DNA from: Kytococcus sedentarius DSM 20547
GTDB lineage: Bacteria; Actinomycetota; Actinomycetes; Actinomycetales; Dermatophilaceae
NCBI RefSeq assembly: GCF_000023925.1
Contig: NC_013169.1
Span: 2,666,001 to 2,730,000, forward strand
Direction of reading: 5' to 3'
Length of the DNA: 64,000 nucleotides
Shown in pieces: positions 1-8,495 of the stretch. Position numbers and translations under genes: made by a program. The notes beneath the pieces are model-generated. The model saw only the letters and a program-made list of their open reading frames with translations, did not search any database and was not told the origin of the DNA. Every line of letters starts with the position of its first letter. Position 1 is the stretch's first letter.

Positions 1-183
1 GTTGCCGCAGGTGGCGCAGAAGCGCACCTTCTCCTTCACCACCTGCAGGGCCGTCGCGAGGCGCTGCACGTCCTCGGCGTCGGCCGCCAGGACGTGGAAG
101 GCAATGCGCTGCGCGCTCTTGGGACCCACCCCCGGGAGGCGGTTGAGCTCGTCGATCAGGTCCTGGACCGCGCCTTCATACAC
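1..183 (-). CDS. recR: Recombination protein RecR (partial, N-terminal part)
   Basis: RecR acts with RecF and RecO in loading RecA at single-strand gaps. Only the first 61 codons are present; the gene runs off the left edge. The start is GTG, reading [13 protein letters not shown], and the residues after it contain the helix-hairpin-helix segment [11 protein letters not shown]. The visible end, FCATCGN, is the start of the C4 zinc finger. It lies 10 bases after the dnaX stop and is probably co-transcribed with it. The ybaB gene that often separates dnaX and recR is absent here. Confidence 0.93.
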   Translation of the reverse strand, partial: MYEGAVQDLIDELNRLPGVGPKSAQRIAFHVLAADAEDVQRLATALQVVKEKVRFCATCGN

Positions 184-193
184 AGTGCGAACC

Positions 194-2584
194 CTATGCC
201 TGGTCCGAGTGCTCCTCGATCACGGTGCCACCGAGGATCTTCTCGATGGCAGCCGTGCCCACCATGCCGACCGACTCCACCGTCTCGTCGGCGTAGTCCG
301 GCGTGAACTCCACACCGTCCTCCTCGGGCGTCGCCTCCGACGGGTCGGGGTCCGTTCCCGCCCCACCGCCGGGCGCCAATGCGGGAGCGTCGGTGGGTGC
401 GGTCCCCGCAGCTGCGCCGGGGGTCGGCTCACCCGCTGGTGGGGGCATGGCACCTGCGGGGGCTGCACCGTCGCCGCCCTGGCCCGCACCGGGGCCGGGC
501 CTGGGGGCGGGCAGGTCACCGGTCGCCCAATCCGGAGCGTCGTCCGTGCGCTGACCCCAGGCCGGAGAACCCACGGGGTCCGGCGCGGACGGCAGGCCTG
601 ACACGCCACCGGCACCCGGACCGCCCGGGGCACCACCGGTGCCACCGGGACCGCGACCTCCCGGGCCGCCGGGGGCGCCCGCGCCCCCGGGCCCACCAGA
701 GCCGCTCTGGCCACCGTCACCGGGGCCCCCCACGACACAGCGGACGCGCGGGTGGAAGCCCAGGGCCTCCTGCACCGCGGCCGCCACCCGGTCGGCGTTC
801 TCCCCGCGGGAGAAGCGCTCCGCGATGGGGGCCACCTCGGTGGCGAGCGTGAGCCCCTCGGAGCTGAGGTCCTGCACCTGCATGGACTGGGACACCAGGG
901 CCCAGGTCACGCGGCTGATGTCCTTGAGCTTGTCGAGCACCGTCGGCCACTCGTGCCGCAGGGTCTCCAGCGGGACGGGGGCTGCCCCGGGCGACGAGGA
1001 CCCTTCCGGGGCAGCCTGCTGGGCCTGCTGCGGGGCGCCGGGCTCGGGTGTCCGGTCGCCGGCGGAGTCCGGTCCGGCGGCGGCCGCTGCCTCCTCGGCC
1101 TCCCACATGTCGGCGGGAGGCTCATCCGGGACCGGCGGGGCCTGCTCGGCTGCCGGCTGCGGCGCAGCGGGCTGCTCCTGGGCGCGCTCCTCGCCCTGCG
1201 GGGTCCGGTCCTGGCGTGCCGGCTGCTCCTGCTCGCGCTGTTCATCCCGCGGGGTCTGGTCCCGGCGTGCTGGCTCCTGCGCACGGGACTGCTCCTGCTG
1301 CGGCGCTGCCGCAGCCGGGACCGCCGGCGCGCTCTGCGCGACCGGGGAACCCTGCGACGCCGGCGCTTCCTGCGCTGGTGCGCCGGCCTGCGCACCGGCA
1401 GTCCCACCGGCAGACGCGTCGCCGCGGAAGGCCATCCACCGCTCCACCTTCTCCAACCGGGCCGCGAAGCCACCCTCCCCCGCAGCACGGGGCAGCAGCA
1501 GCCGCGCCATGATGATCTCCAGCTGCAGCCGCGGTGAGGTGGCGCCGGTCATCTCCGCCAACCCGTGGAAGAGCACGTCGGAAGCGCGGGAGAGCTCCGC
1601 CGGGCCCAGCCCGCTCGCCTGCACCCGCAGCCGGTCCAGCTGGTCGGAGGGCACGCCCGGCAGCACCGCCTCGGTCCCGGTCGGCACCGCGTTCACCAGG
1701 ATGAGGTCCCGCATCCGCTCCGAGAGGTCCTCCACGAAGCGCCGCGGGTCCTGCCCGGACTCGACCACCCGCTCCACCGTGGTGAACAGCGACGCACCGT
1801 CGCCGGCGGCGTAGGCGTCGACCACCCCATCGAGCAGCTCGCTGTCGGTGAAACCCAGCAGGGCGGTCGTGCCCGCCAGGGTGATGCCGGCGTCGTCCGA
1901 CCCGGCGATCAGCTGGTCGAGCACCGACATCGAGTCACGCACCGACCCGCCCCCGGCGCGCACCACGTAGGACAGGACGCCAGGCTCCACGGTGATTCCC
2001 TCGCGCTCACACACCTGTGCCAGGTACTCCTGCAGCACGGCCGGCGGCACCAGCCGGAAGGGATAGTGGTGCGTGCGCGACCGGATGGTGCCGATGACCT
2101 TCTCCGGCTCCGTCGTCGCAAAGATGAACAGGACGTGCTCCGGCGGCTCCTCCACGATCTTCAGCAGCGCGTTGAAGCCCGCCGAGGTGACCATGTGCGC
2201 CTCGTCGATGATGTAGACCTTGTAGCGCGACTGGGCCGGGCCGAACGAGGCCTTCTCGCGCAGGTCGCGGGCGTCGTCCACGCCACCGTGGCTCGCCGCA
2301 TCGATCTCGATGACGTCGACCGAGCCCGCACCGCCGCGCGCCAGGTCCTGGCAGGAGTCGCACTCGCCGCACGGGGAGTCGGTGGGGCCCTGCTCGCAGT
2401 TGAGGCAGCGCGCCAGGATGCGGGCGCTGGTGGTCTTGCCGCAGCCGCGCGGCCCGGAGAACAGGTAGGCGTGGTTCACCCGCCCGGTGCGCAGCGCCTG
2501 CTGCAGGGGGCCGGTGACGTGCTCCTGCCCCACGACCTCGGAGAAGTTCTGCGGTCGGTAGCGGCGGTACAAGGCGGTGCTCAC
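194..2584 (-). CDS. dnaX: DNA polymerase III subunit gamma/tau
   Basis: Clamp-loader ATPase subunit of the replicative polymerase, 796 residues. The start is GTG, giving [14 protein letters not shown], the conserved DnaX N-terminus; a longer reading to 2734 adds residues without family similarity. Walker A GPRGCGKT is at residues 44-51, a four-cysteine zinc module follows (CLNCEQ...CGECDSC), and then the DEAH-type Walker B. After about residue 420 the protein becomes a long Ala/Pro/Gln/Gly-rich linker with a short tau-like segment, usual in actinobacteria. A TAGGGT box lies 7 bases before the GTG with no Shine-Dalgarno, so a leaderless mRNA is likely. recR follows directly. Confidence 0.95.
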   Translation of the reverse strand: MSTALYRRYRPQNFSEVVGQEHVTGPLQQALRTGRVNHAYLFSGPRGCGKTTSARILARCLNCEQGPTDSPCGECDSCQDLARGGAGSVDVIEIDAASHGGVDDARDLREKASFGPAQSRYKVYIIDEAHMVTSAGFNALLKIVEEPPEHVLFIFATTEPEKVIGTIRSRTHHYPFRLVPPAVLQEYLAQVCEREGITVEPGVLSYVVRAGGGSVRDSMSVLDQLIAGSDDAGITLAGTTALLGFTDSELLDGVVDAYAAGDGASLFTTVERVVESGQDPRRFVEDLSERMRDLILVNAVPTGTEAVLPGVPSDQLDRLRVQASGLGPAELSRASDVLFHGLAEMTGATSPRLQLEIIMARLLLPRAAGEGGFAARLEKVERWMAFRGDASAGGTAGAQAGAPAQEAPASQGSPVAQSAPAVPAAAAPQQEQSRAQEPARRDQTPRDEQREQEQPARQDRTPQGEERAQEQPAAPQPAAEQAPPVPDEPPADMWEAEEAAAAAGPDSAGDRTPEPGAPQQAQQAAPEGSSSPGAAPVPLETLRHEWPTVLDKLKDISRVTWALVSQSMQVQDLSSEGLTLATEVAPIAERFSRGENADRVAAAVQEALGFHPRVRCVVGGPGDGGQSGSGGPGGAGAPGGPGGRGPGGTGGAPGGPGAGGVSGLPSAPDPVGSPAWGQRTDDAPDWATGDLPAPRPGPGAGQGGDGAAPAGAMPPPAGEPTPGAAAGTAPTDAPALAPGGGAGTDPDPSEATPEEDGVEFTPDYADETVESVGMVGTAAIEKILGGTVIEEHSDQA

Positions 2585-2591
2585 GGGCACG

Positions 2592-2597
2592 ACCCTA
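2592..2597 (-). promoter_or_regulatory. Predicted -10 box of leaderless dnaX
   Basis: TAGGGT lies 7 bases before the GTG start. The block TAGGGTCGTGCCC before the start codon is identical to the one before proV (29532-29544). Confidence 0.45.
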
Positions 2598-2722
2598 GCC
2601 GCCGGCGGTGACAGGCACCTCGCGTCGTCCCCAGCCCCTCGTCGCCGACCGGCAGTCCCACGGCGGGCCGGCGTCAACCTCGCCGCACGACACCGCCGCC
2701 CCCGCGGCACCCCGGACACGCA

Positions 2723-2813
2723 AGGACCTCCCACGCACCTGGAAGAGCTCTCCTACCCTTGCTGCATTCCTGCCCTGGGGGAGTTCGGAGAGGTACCACC
2801 GCGTGGGAGGTCG
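2723..2813 (-). ncRNA. ffs: Signal recognition particle RNA (4.5S type)
   Basis: On the minus strand the sequence holds the SRP hallmark GGCAGGAATGCAGCAAGGG, the Ffh-binding internal loop and tetraloop region of bacterial small SRP RNA. The ends pair: 2801-2812 is complementary to 2724-2735, closing one long hairpin of about 90 nt. Its position upstream of dnaX on the same strand matches actinobacterial gene order. A TAGACT box at 2819-2824 places transcription start near 2812-2813, in agreement with the folded 5' end. Confidence 0.9.
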
Positions 2814-2818
2814 CGCAC

Positions 2819-2848
2819 AGTCTACGGGACACCCCGCCAGCACCCCAA
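2819..2848 (-). promoter_or_regulatory. Predicted ffs promoter
   Basis: TAGACT (-10) at 2819-2824 and a weak TTGGGG (-35) at 2843-2848 are separated by 18 bases. The predicted start coincides with the base of the SRP RNA stem. Confidence 0.4.
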
Positions 2849-2941
2849 CGGCCGTCCACCGGCGCCGCCACCACCCGCGCGGCCGCCGGCTCGGACACCC
2901 GGATTTCACTGACCCTTCACTCCCCGTGTACCCTGCGCGGC

Positions 2942-3026
2942 GGAGGATTCGCATAGCGGCCTAGTGCGCACGATTGGAAATCGTGTTGGGTTAACACCCT
3001 CGGGGGTTCAAATCCCCCATCCTCCG
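2942..3026 (+). tRNA. tRNA-Ser (anticodon GGA)
   Basis: The acceptor halves GGAGGAT and ATCCTCC pair. The anticodon arm is CGATTGGAAATCG with anticodon GGA. A long variable arm and the T-loop GGTTCAAATCC are present. CCA is not encoded. A TACCCT box at 2929-2934 could be the -10. Confidence 0.95.
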
Positions 3027-3032
3027 CCGGAT

Positions 3033-3067
3033 GAGCGCCACCTCGCAGTCACTGCGAGGTGGCGCTC
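3033..3067 (+). terminator. Terminator after tRNA-Ser(GGA)
   Basis: A perfect 16-bp inverted repeat, 3033-3048 against 3052-3067, with a TCA loop, lies directly after the tRNA and is followed by TCTCGTT. Confidence 0.8.
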
Positions 3068-3157
3068 TCTCGTTGCCCGGGCCCGCGCCGCGGCTACCGT
3101 GGGCCCCACGGTGTGAGAGATTCGGACTCCACTGCCCCGTGACGTCGAAGGGATGCC

Positions 3158-3952
3158 GTGCACCCACGCTTGGTCTGCGCCGCTGCCGCACTGCTGTCCA
3201 CCGCACTGCTGGGCGGGTGCAGCAGCCTGACCACGGAGGTCGCCTACCCCCAGGACCCGGTGCCGGGGCACTGCGAGAACTGGCCCGACCTCGAGGAGGT
3301 CGACCGCGCGAAGGTGCAGGTGAGCGTGCTCAACAACGGCGCGGGGGCCGGAGCCGCTGCCACCGCCGCCCGCGAGCTGGAGGCCCGCGGCTTCACGGTG
3401 TTGACCACCGGCAACGAGAACGAGGACGCCCCGGGCAACGCGGCGATCGTGCGCTACGGCGAGATGGGGCTCTCGGCGGCCCGCACCGTCGCCCAGCAGA
3501 TCGAGGGGGCCCAGCTGCTGCGCGACTCCCGCCGTGACCCCACCGTCGACGTCATCCTCGGCGAGCAGTTCGAGCAGCTTGCCCGGCAGCCGGCCGCGCA
3601 GCCCGACGAGGTGCAGATGAACGTCTACAACACCACCTCGGCCGTCGGTCTGGCCGGCGACACCGCGGACGCGATGCGGGGGCGCGGCTTCACCGTCGAC
3701 CAGGTGGGCAACGACCCGGAGAGGAAGTGGTACCCCGATCGCACCGCCGTCATCCGCCACGGCGCGGCCAGCGAGCCGATGGCGCGCACCGTCGCCGCGC
3801 AGGTGCCCGATGCGGTGCTGAGCGACGACGGACGCACCGACCAGACGGTCGACCTCGTGCTGGGCGCCAGGTTCGAGGGCCCGACCCCGGAGTACACCGA
3901 GCCCGAGGCCGTGCCCGAGGTGGAGCAGGGCGACAAGATCGGCTGCGAGTGA
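3158..3952 (+). CDS. Lipoprotein with two LytR_C-like domains
   Basis: A 264-residue predicted lipoprotein with a GTG start preceded by GAAGGGA. The signal peptide ends in the lipobox LLGGC, so the mature protein would be anchored outside the membrane. Two repeated segments, about residues 50-135 and 150-240, each begin with V.V.N...GAG or V.VYN.TS.VG and end with a DV.LG segment. This is the pattern of the LytR C-terminal domain often found attached to LCP cell-wall ligases. No catalytic residues are visible. Its ligand is unknown. A smaller relative is encoded at 5795-6334. Confidence 0.75.
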   Translation: MHPRLVCAAAALLSTALLGGCSSLTTEVAYPQDPVPGHCENWPDLEEVDRAKVQVSVLNNGAGAGAAATAARELEARGFTVLTTGNENEDAPGNAAIVRYGEMGLSAARTVAQQIEGAQLLRDSRRDPTVDVILGEQFEQLARQPAAQPDEVQMNVYNTTSAVGLAGDTADAMRGRGFTVDQVGNDPERKWYPDRTAVIRHGAASEPMARTVAAQVPDAVLSDDGRTDQTVDLVLGARFEGPTPEYTEPEAVPEVEQGDKIGCE

Positions 3953-3968
3953 CCCATCCCCCTTCCCC

Positions 3969-4023
3969 GATGGCGTGAGCGCACCCCGCTGGGGTGAGCG
4001 CGCGGATCGCTGGGGTGAGCGCG
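3969..4023. repeat. Short direct repeat between convergent genes
   Basis: CGCTGGGGTGAGCGCG occurs twice, at 3987-4002 and 4008-4023, 21 bases apart. A diverged third copy, CGATGGCGTGAGCGCA, lies just before. Related GATGGGGTGAG words occur at other gene ends in the window. Confidence 0.6.
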
Positions 4024-4056
4024 CCCCCACGGCGCGTCGTGCCGCGCCGGGCCTCG

Positions 4057-5679
4057 TCAGCGACGCCGGCGGGTGCCGAAGATGCTGCGCACCAGCTCGC
4101 GGCCGACCGCGGTGCCGGCTGACCGCATCGCCGACTTCACGGCCCGGTTGCCGAGGATCTGCCCGAGCACGCCCTGGTCGGCCTCCTCGACGCGGCGGGT
4201 CCGGCGCACGTCGTCGTCCGCCCGGTCCGCACGCTGCTGCGGCGCGTTCTCCACGCCAGCGCCAGCGCCAGCACCCGCACCGGTGTCCGCCGCGTCGTCC
4301 GGCCCGGCCGAGGCCTCCATGGTGTGCATGAGCTTCTCGTAGGCCGACTCGGGGTCCAGACGCTCGGCGTACTGGGGCTGCAGCTCCGAGGCGTCGATCA
4401 CCTCGGCCATGCGCTCCTCACCGCACGGCGCCATCAACGACTGCGGCGCACGCAGGCGCGTATGGGCCACCGGCGTGGGCACACCGTCGTCACCGAGCAC
4501 CGTCACCACGGCCTCGCCCGTGCCCAGCGTGGTGAGCAGCTCCTCGAGGTCGTACGAGGTGTGCGGGTAGGTCCGGGCTGCCTGCCGCAGGGCCTTCTGG
4601 TCGTTCGGCGTGAACGCGCGCAGGGCGTGCTGCACCCGGTTGCCCAGCTGCGCCAGGACGCTGTCGGGCAGGTCGGTGGGCACCTGCGTCACGAAGAACA
4701 CGCCCACGCCCTTGGAGCGGATGAGGCGCACGGTGTTCTCGATCGACTCCCGGAAGGACTTGCTGGCGTCCTTGAACAGCAGGTGCGCCTCATCCAGGAA
4801 GAAGACCAGCTCCGGTTTCACGGGGTCGCCCACCTCGGGGAGGTCGTTGAACAGGTCGGCCAGCAGCCACATCAGGAAGGTCGAGAACAGCTGCGGGTCG
4901 GACTGCACGCTGGGCAGCTCGAGGCAGGAGATGACCCCCAGCCCGTCCTCGGTGGTGCGCAGGAGGTCCGCGGTGTCGAACTCCGGCTCGCCGAAGAACG
5001 AGTCGGCCGAGGCCCCGAAGGTCACGAGCTCGCGCAGGATCACCCCCGCCGTGGCCTTGGACAGCGCCCCCAGCCCCTCGAGGTCCGCCTTGCCCTCCGG
5101 CGACACGAGGTGCTGGATGACGGCCCGCAGGTCGCCCAGGTCCACCAGGGGCAGCCCGTGGCTGTCGGCGTAGTGGAAGACCAGGCCGAGGCTGGACTCC
5201 TGGATCTCGGTGAGCCCCAGCACCTTGCTGAGCAGGGTGGGGCCGAAGGAAGTCACCGTGGCGCGCACCGGCACCCCCGTCCCCTTGTCGCCCAAGCGCA
5301 GGAACTCCACCGGCGATGCGGTGGCGCGCCACTCCTGGCCGACCGATGCGGCGCGCTCGGTGATCTTCTCCCCCTCCTCACCGGGCAACGCGAGCCCCGA
5401 GAGGTCTCCCTTGATGTCGGCAAGGAAGACCGGCACCCCGGTGGCGGAGAGCTGCTCGGCCATGACCTGGAGCGTCTTGGTCTTGCCGGTTCCGGTGGCA
5501 CCGGCCACCAGGCCGTGGCGGTTGAGCGAGGCCAGCGGCAGGCCCACCGGGAGGTCAGCGTGGGCCTCCCCGCCCTCCACGGCGGCGCCGAGGACCAGCG
5601 ACGCCCCCTCGAAGGCGTACCCGGTGCGGATCTGCTCGAGCAGGCCCGAGGACCCGGCGTTGGTGGCGTCTGTGCTCAC
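4057..5679 (-). CDS. HerA-like ATPase (DUF853 family)
   Basis: A 540-residue cytoplasmic P-loop ATPase of the HerA/FtsK superfamily, in the DUF853 subgroup. The start is GTG at 5679 (VSTDATNAGSSGLLEQIRTG), with GAGGAG five bases upstream. Walker A is GATGTGKTKT near residue 65. Walker B is seen as ELVFFLDEAHLLF. The C-terminal 100 residues are rich in Ala, Gly and Asp with little structure. Members are presumed DNA translocases or helicases, but the physiological role is not established. The gene is divergent from the LytR_C gene at 5795. Confidence 0.85.
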   Translation of the reverse strand: MSTDATNAGSSGLLEQIRTGYAFEGASLVLGAAVEGGEAHADLPVGLPLASLNRHGLVAGATGTGKTKTLQVMAEQLSATGVPVFLADIKGDLSGLALPGEEGEKITERAASVGQEWRATASPVEFLRLGDKGTGVPVRATVTSFGPTLLSKVLGLTEIQESSLGLVFHYADSHGLPLVDLGDLRAVIQHLVSPEGKADLEGLGALSKATAGVILRELVTFGASADSFFGEPEFDTADLLRTTEDGLGVISCLELPSVQSDPQLFSTFLMWLLADLFNDLPEVGDPVKPELVFFLDEAHLLFKDASKSFRESIENTVRLIRSKGVGVFFVTQVPTDLPDSVLAQLGNRVQHALRAFTPNDQKALRQAARTYPHTSYDLEELLTTLGTGEAVVTVLGDDGVPTPVAHTRLRAPQSLMAPCGEERMAEVIDASELQPQYAERLDPESAYEKLMHTMEASAGPDDAADTGAGAGAGAGVENAPQQRADRADDDVRRTRRVEEADQGVLGQILGNRAVKSAMRSAGTAVGRELVRSIFGTRRRR

Positions 5680-5794
5680 GTTGTCTCCTCGTCCTGACCA
5701 CCGGCCCCTGGCGGGTCGGCACGCTGGGGGACAGTACAAGAGCACAGGCCCACCTCGCGGGCCCTGGCGCCGGGCGATCTGTCAGAGTTGCCCC

Positions 5795-6334
5795 GTGCAC
5801 GACGCCGAGTACAGGGACCCCTACGACCCCCGCACGGGGTGGGTCCGCCCTGCCCCGCAGGAGGAGCGGGCACCCCGCAGGAAGCGCACGTGGGGCGACC
5901 TGGCCTTCTGGGGCATCGTCAGCGCCCTGGCCGTCGCCGGGCTGTACGGCCTCTCGCTGGTGCTGGGGTTCTGGCCCGAGCCGGAGACCACGGCGGCCAA
6001 CTGCCAGACCGAGTTGGACGCGCCCCGGGTCTACGTCGCCGATGCGGGTGCCGGCGACACCGCGGTGAGCCGCATCAGCGAGCAGCTGCGCAACCGCGGT
6101 GCCATCGTCATCGGCACCGCGTCGGCCCCCACGGCCCAGGACGGGCAGACCCGCATCCTCACCGGCGGCGACAGCCGGCCCGCCGCGGACGCCCTGGCCA
6201 CCTGGTTCCCGGACGCTCAGGTGGTGGACGACGCCCGCGACGGCTTCGTGGCCACGGTCGCCCTGGGCGAGGAGGGCGGCTCCATCGAGTCCTCGATGAC
6301 GGTGGGCCCCGCCACCGAGGCCTGCACCAGCTGA
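5795..6334 (+). CDS. Membrane-anchored LytR_C domain protein
   Basis: 179 residues with a GTG start. A cytoplasmic N-terminus rich in Arg and Pro precedes one transmembrane segment (about residues 38-58, GIVSALAVAGLYGLSLVLGF). The outer part resembles one LytR C-terminal domain: APRVYVADAGAGDTAVSRISEQL, then TRILTGGDSRPAADALATWFP. It is probably exported and envelope-associated. CAGAGT, 6 bases before the GTG, could be the -10 of a leaderless transcript, so the start is moderately supported. It is a single-domain relative of the lipoprotein at 3158. Confidence 0.7.
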   Translation: MHDAEYRDPYDPRTGWVRPAPQEERAPRRKRTWGDLAFWGIVSALAVAGLYGLSLVLGFWPEPETTAANCQTELDAPRVYVADAGAGDTAVSRISEQLRNRGAIVIGTASAPTAQDGQTRILTGGDSRPAADALATWFPDAQVVDDARDGFVATVALGEEGGSIESSMTVGPATEACTS

Positions 6335-6368
6335 GTCGGCGCAGCCCTCACCCCCTCACAGGAGCATC

Positions 6369-6824
6369 ATGCAGATCACCGAGTCGGTCACCGTCCACGC
6401 ACCGCTCCACGAGGTCTTCGAGCGCATCCGCGATCTCGACCGGGCGAGCGACACCATCGGGGGCATCTCCCGCATCGAGGTCCTCGAGGGTCCCGCCCGC
6501 ATGGAGGTGGGTACGCGCTGGCGCGAGACCCGCCGCATGATGGGCCAGGACGCCACCGAGGAGATGTGGGTGGTCGAGCTGGTCGAGGACAGCCACTACG
6601 TGGTGGAGGCGCAGAGCAACGGTGCCCGCTACACCAGCGGCTACCGGGTGGCCCCGGTCGGCACCGCCCACGGCGAGGCCACGCGGCTCACCATGAGCTT
6701 CTCCGCCGAGCCGCTGACCCGCAGCGCGAGGGTGATGTCGGTGCTGATGCGCCCGATGGCCCGGATGATGGCCTCGCAGTGCCGCAAGGACCTGCTGGAC
6801 ATCAAGGCCTCCGTCGAGGGTTGA
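6369..6824 (+). CDS. SRPBCC-family (polyketide cyclase/dehydrase-like) protein
   Basis: 151 residues with the START-like fold pattern: an N-terminal strand, MQITESVTVHAPLHEVFERI, a DLD helix, then the antiparallel strands RMEVGTRWRETRRMMGQDATEEMWVVELVE. Such proteins bind hydrophobic ligands in a helix-grip cavity. No specific function can be assigned. The start ATG is preceded by ACAGGAGC. The terminator at 6901-6929 serves this gene and the converging tRNA. Confidence 0.75.
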   Translation: MQITESVTVHAPLHEVFERIRDLDRASDTIGGISRIEVLEGPARMEVGTRWRETRRMMGQDATEEMWVVELVEDSHYVVEAQSNGARYTSGYRVAPVGTAHGEATRLTMSFSAEPLTRSARVMSVLMRPMARMMASQCRKDLLDIKASVEG

Positions 6825-6900
6825 GGGCCCCGGGGCGCGACGAGGGCAGCGGGCCACCGCCACCCCTCACGCCGGCCCACGCACGGCCCCGAGACGCGAC

Positions 6901-6929
6901 GAGGGCGGCCCCGGCGTGGGGCCGCCCTC
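6901..6929. terminator. Bidirectional terminator
   Basis: A 12-bp perfect stem, GAGGGCGGCCCC at 6901-6912 paired with 6918-6929, with loop GGCGT, lies between the converging SRPBCC gene and tRNA-Ser(CGA). Confidence 0.75.
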
Positions 6930-6939
6930 GTGCTGCGAC

Positions 6940-7029
6940 TGGCGGTGACGGTGGGATTTGAACCCACGAATGGCGTCAACCATTACTCGCTTTCGAGGCG
7001 AGCTCCTTCGGCCGCTCGGACACGTCACC
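6940..7029 (-). tRNA. tRNA-Ser (anticodon CGA)
   Basis: On the minus strand GGTGACG pairs with CGTCACC. The anticodon stem-loop CTCGCCTCGAAAGCGAG has anticodon CGA. A long variable arm and the T-loop GGTTCAAATCC are present. The 3' CCA is encoded. Confidence 0.95.
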
Positions 7030-7042
7030 GCCCGGAAGGGTA

Positions 7043-7522
7043 CTAGACGCGGCGCGTCACGAAAAAATCACCCAGTGTTCGCCCACAGTCCTCCTGCCGG
7101 ACACCTCCCCGGACCTCGGCTCGGTGGAGGGCTGCGGAGTCCCGCAGGACGTCCCACACCGAGCCACACGCGCCGGCCTTGGCGTCCCAGGCACCGAAGA
7201 CCACCAGCGGGATGCGGGCCTGCCCGATCGCGCCGGCGCACATCAGGCAGGGCTCCAGGGTGACCGCGAGCGCGCAGTCCTCCAACCGCCAGCCACCACG
7301 CACGGCGGCGGCCGCCCGCATCGCGACCACCTCCGCGTGGGCGAGGGGGTCCCCCTCGGCCTCCCGCCGGTTCCACCCCCGCCCGATGACCTGGCCGCCG
7401 GGCCCGATGACGACCGCCCCCACCGGCACGTCGCCGGCGGCGAGAGCCTGCTCCCCCGCCCGCAGGGCATGGCCGATCCACGCCTCCTGGGTGGCCCGGT
7501 CCGGGTTGGCGGTGCTGGTCAT
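7043..7522 (-). CDS. tadA: tRNA-specific adenosine deaminase TadA
   Basis: 159 residues. TadA converts A34 to inosine in tRNA-Arg(ACG); its substrate tRNA is encoded at 12697. The zinc-deaminase motifs are H62-A-E64 and P91-C92-L-M-C95. The ATG lies only 17 bases from the divergent upp start, with no Shine-Dalgarno, so the promoters of the two genes overlap. A general nucleoside deaminase is possible, but length and motif spacing fit TadA. Confidence 0.88.
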   Translation of the reverse strand: MTSTANPDRATQEAWIGHALRAGEQALAAGDVPVGAVVIGPGGQVIGRGWNRREAEGDPLAHAEVVAMRAAAAVRGGWRLEDCALAVTLEPCLMCAGAIGQARIPLVVFGAWDAKAGACGSVWDVLRDSAALHRAEVRGGVRQEDCGRTLGDFFVTRRV

Positions 7523-7533
7523 TGCAGTAAGTT
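7506..7533 (+). promoter_or_regulatory. Predicted promoter of leaderless upp
   Basis: TTGGCG (-35) at 7506-7511 and TAAGTT (-10) at 7528-7533 are 16 bases apart. The -10 ends 6 bases before the upp ATG, so transcription would begin at the A of the start codon. The -35 lies inside tadA. Confidence 0.55.
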
Positions 7534-7539
7534 TCCCCC

Positions 7540-8178
7540 ATGCGCGTTCACGTCGCCGACCACCCGCTCATCGCCCACAAGCTCACCCTCCTGCGGGACG
7601 AGACCACCGACTCCCCCACCTTCCGCCGGCTGGCCGACGAGCTGGTGACGCTGCTGGCCTACGAGGCCACGCGGGACATCCGCACCACCGAGTGCGAGGT
7701 CACCACCCCGGTGGCCACCACGCACGGCACGGCCCTGGCCACCCCGAAGCCGCTGGTCGTTCCCATCCTGCGCGCGGGCCTGGGCATGCTGGAGGGCATG
7801 GTCCGCCTCATGCCGACCGTGGAGGTGGGCTTCCTGGGCATGGTGCGCAACGAGGAGACCCTCGAGGCACACACCTACGCCAACCGCCTCCCGGACGACC
7901 TCGACCGCCGCCAGTGCTACGTCATCGACCCGATGCTGGCCACCGGCGGCACGCTCGTGGACGCCATCCGCTACCTGGTGGACCTGGGCGCCGACGACAT
8001 CACCGCCATCGTCCTCATCGCCGCCCCCGAGGGCATCGCCCGCATGGAGGAGACGCTCGGCGACCTGGACATCCCGATCACGCTGGTGACCGGCGCCATC
8101 GACGAGAAGCTCGACGAGAACGGCTTCATCGTCCCCGGGCTGGGCGACGCCGGCGACCGCCTGTACGGCGTGGTCTGA
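7540..8178 (+). CDS. upp: Uracil phosphoribosyltransferase
   Basis: 212 residues. It salvages uracil with PRPP to give UMP in the cytosol. The PRPP loop is seen as [12 protein letters not shown], and the full-length family pattern from [19 protein letters not shown] to the C-terminal GDAGDRLYG is present. There is no ribosome-binding site; the -10 box spacing indicates a leaderless mRNA. Its pairing with divergent tadA is common in actinobacteria. Confidence 0.97.
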   Translation: MRVHVADHPLIAHKLTLLRDETTDSPTFRRLADELVTLLAYEATRDIRTTECEVTTPVATTHGTALATPKPLVVPILRAGLGMLEGMVRLMPTVEVGFLGMVRNEETLEAHTYANRLPDDLDRRQCYVIDPMLATGGTLVDAIRYLVDLGADDITAIVLIAAPEGIARMEETLGDLDIPITLVTGAIDEKLDENGFIVPGLGDAGDRLYGVV

Positions 8179-8318
8179 CCGCTCCACCGCCGCGATCTGG
8201 CACGATGCGGTGAGGGCCCCGAGTGCGCACCGCCGCCACTCGTGGGCCGCACCGCCCGCACGCGTGACCCCGCGCACGCACCACGACCCGCACGCACCAC
8301 GACTGAAGAGGCACCACG

Positions 8319-8495
8319 ATGGCTTGGGAACGGTTGAAGAAGCTCCTGTGGTACCTGCTGCTCTTCTTCATCATCTACGCGATCTTCACCAGCCCGGAGC
8401 GCACCGGCGACATCTTCCGCGCCATCGGCGACATCATCGTGCAGGCGTTCAGCAGCCTCGGCGGGTTCTACGACAGCATCCTGGATGGACGCTGA
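8319..8495 (+). CDS. Small membrane protein (58 residues)
   Basis: The ORF starts ATG GCT TGG and encodes MAWERLKKLLWYLLLFFIIY followed by a 38-residue tail ending in ILDGR. One hydrophobic segment (residues 9-22) follows two lysines, so the N-terminus is probably inside. GAAGAGG lies upstream. The stop overlaps the start of the PH-domain gene by 11 bases, suggesting translational coupling. The family is not recognised. The coding look (GC at third positions, coupling) makes it a likely real gene. Confidence 0.65.
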   Translation: MAWERLKKLLWYLLLFFIIYAIFTSPERTGDIFRAIGDIIVQAFSSLGGFYDSILDGR

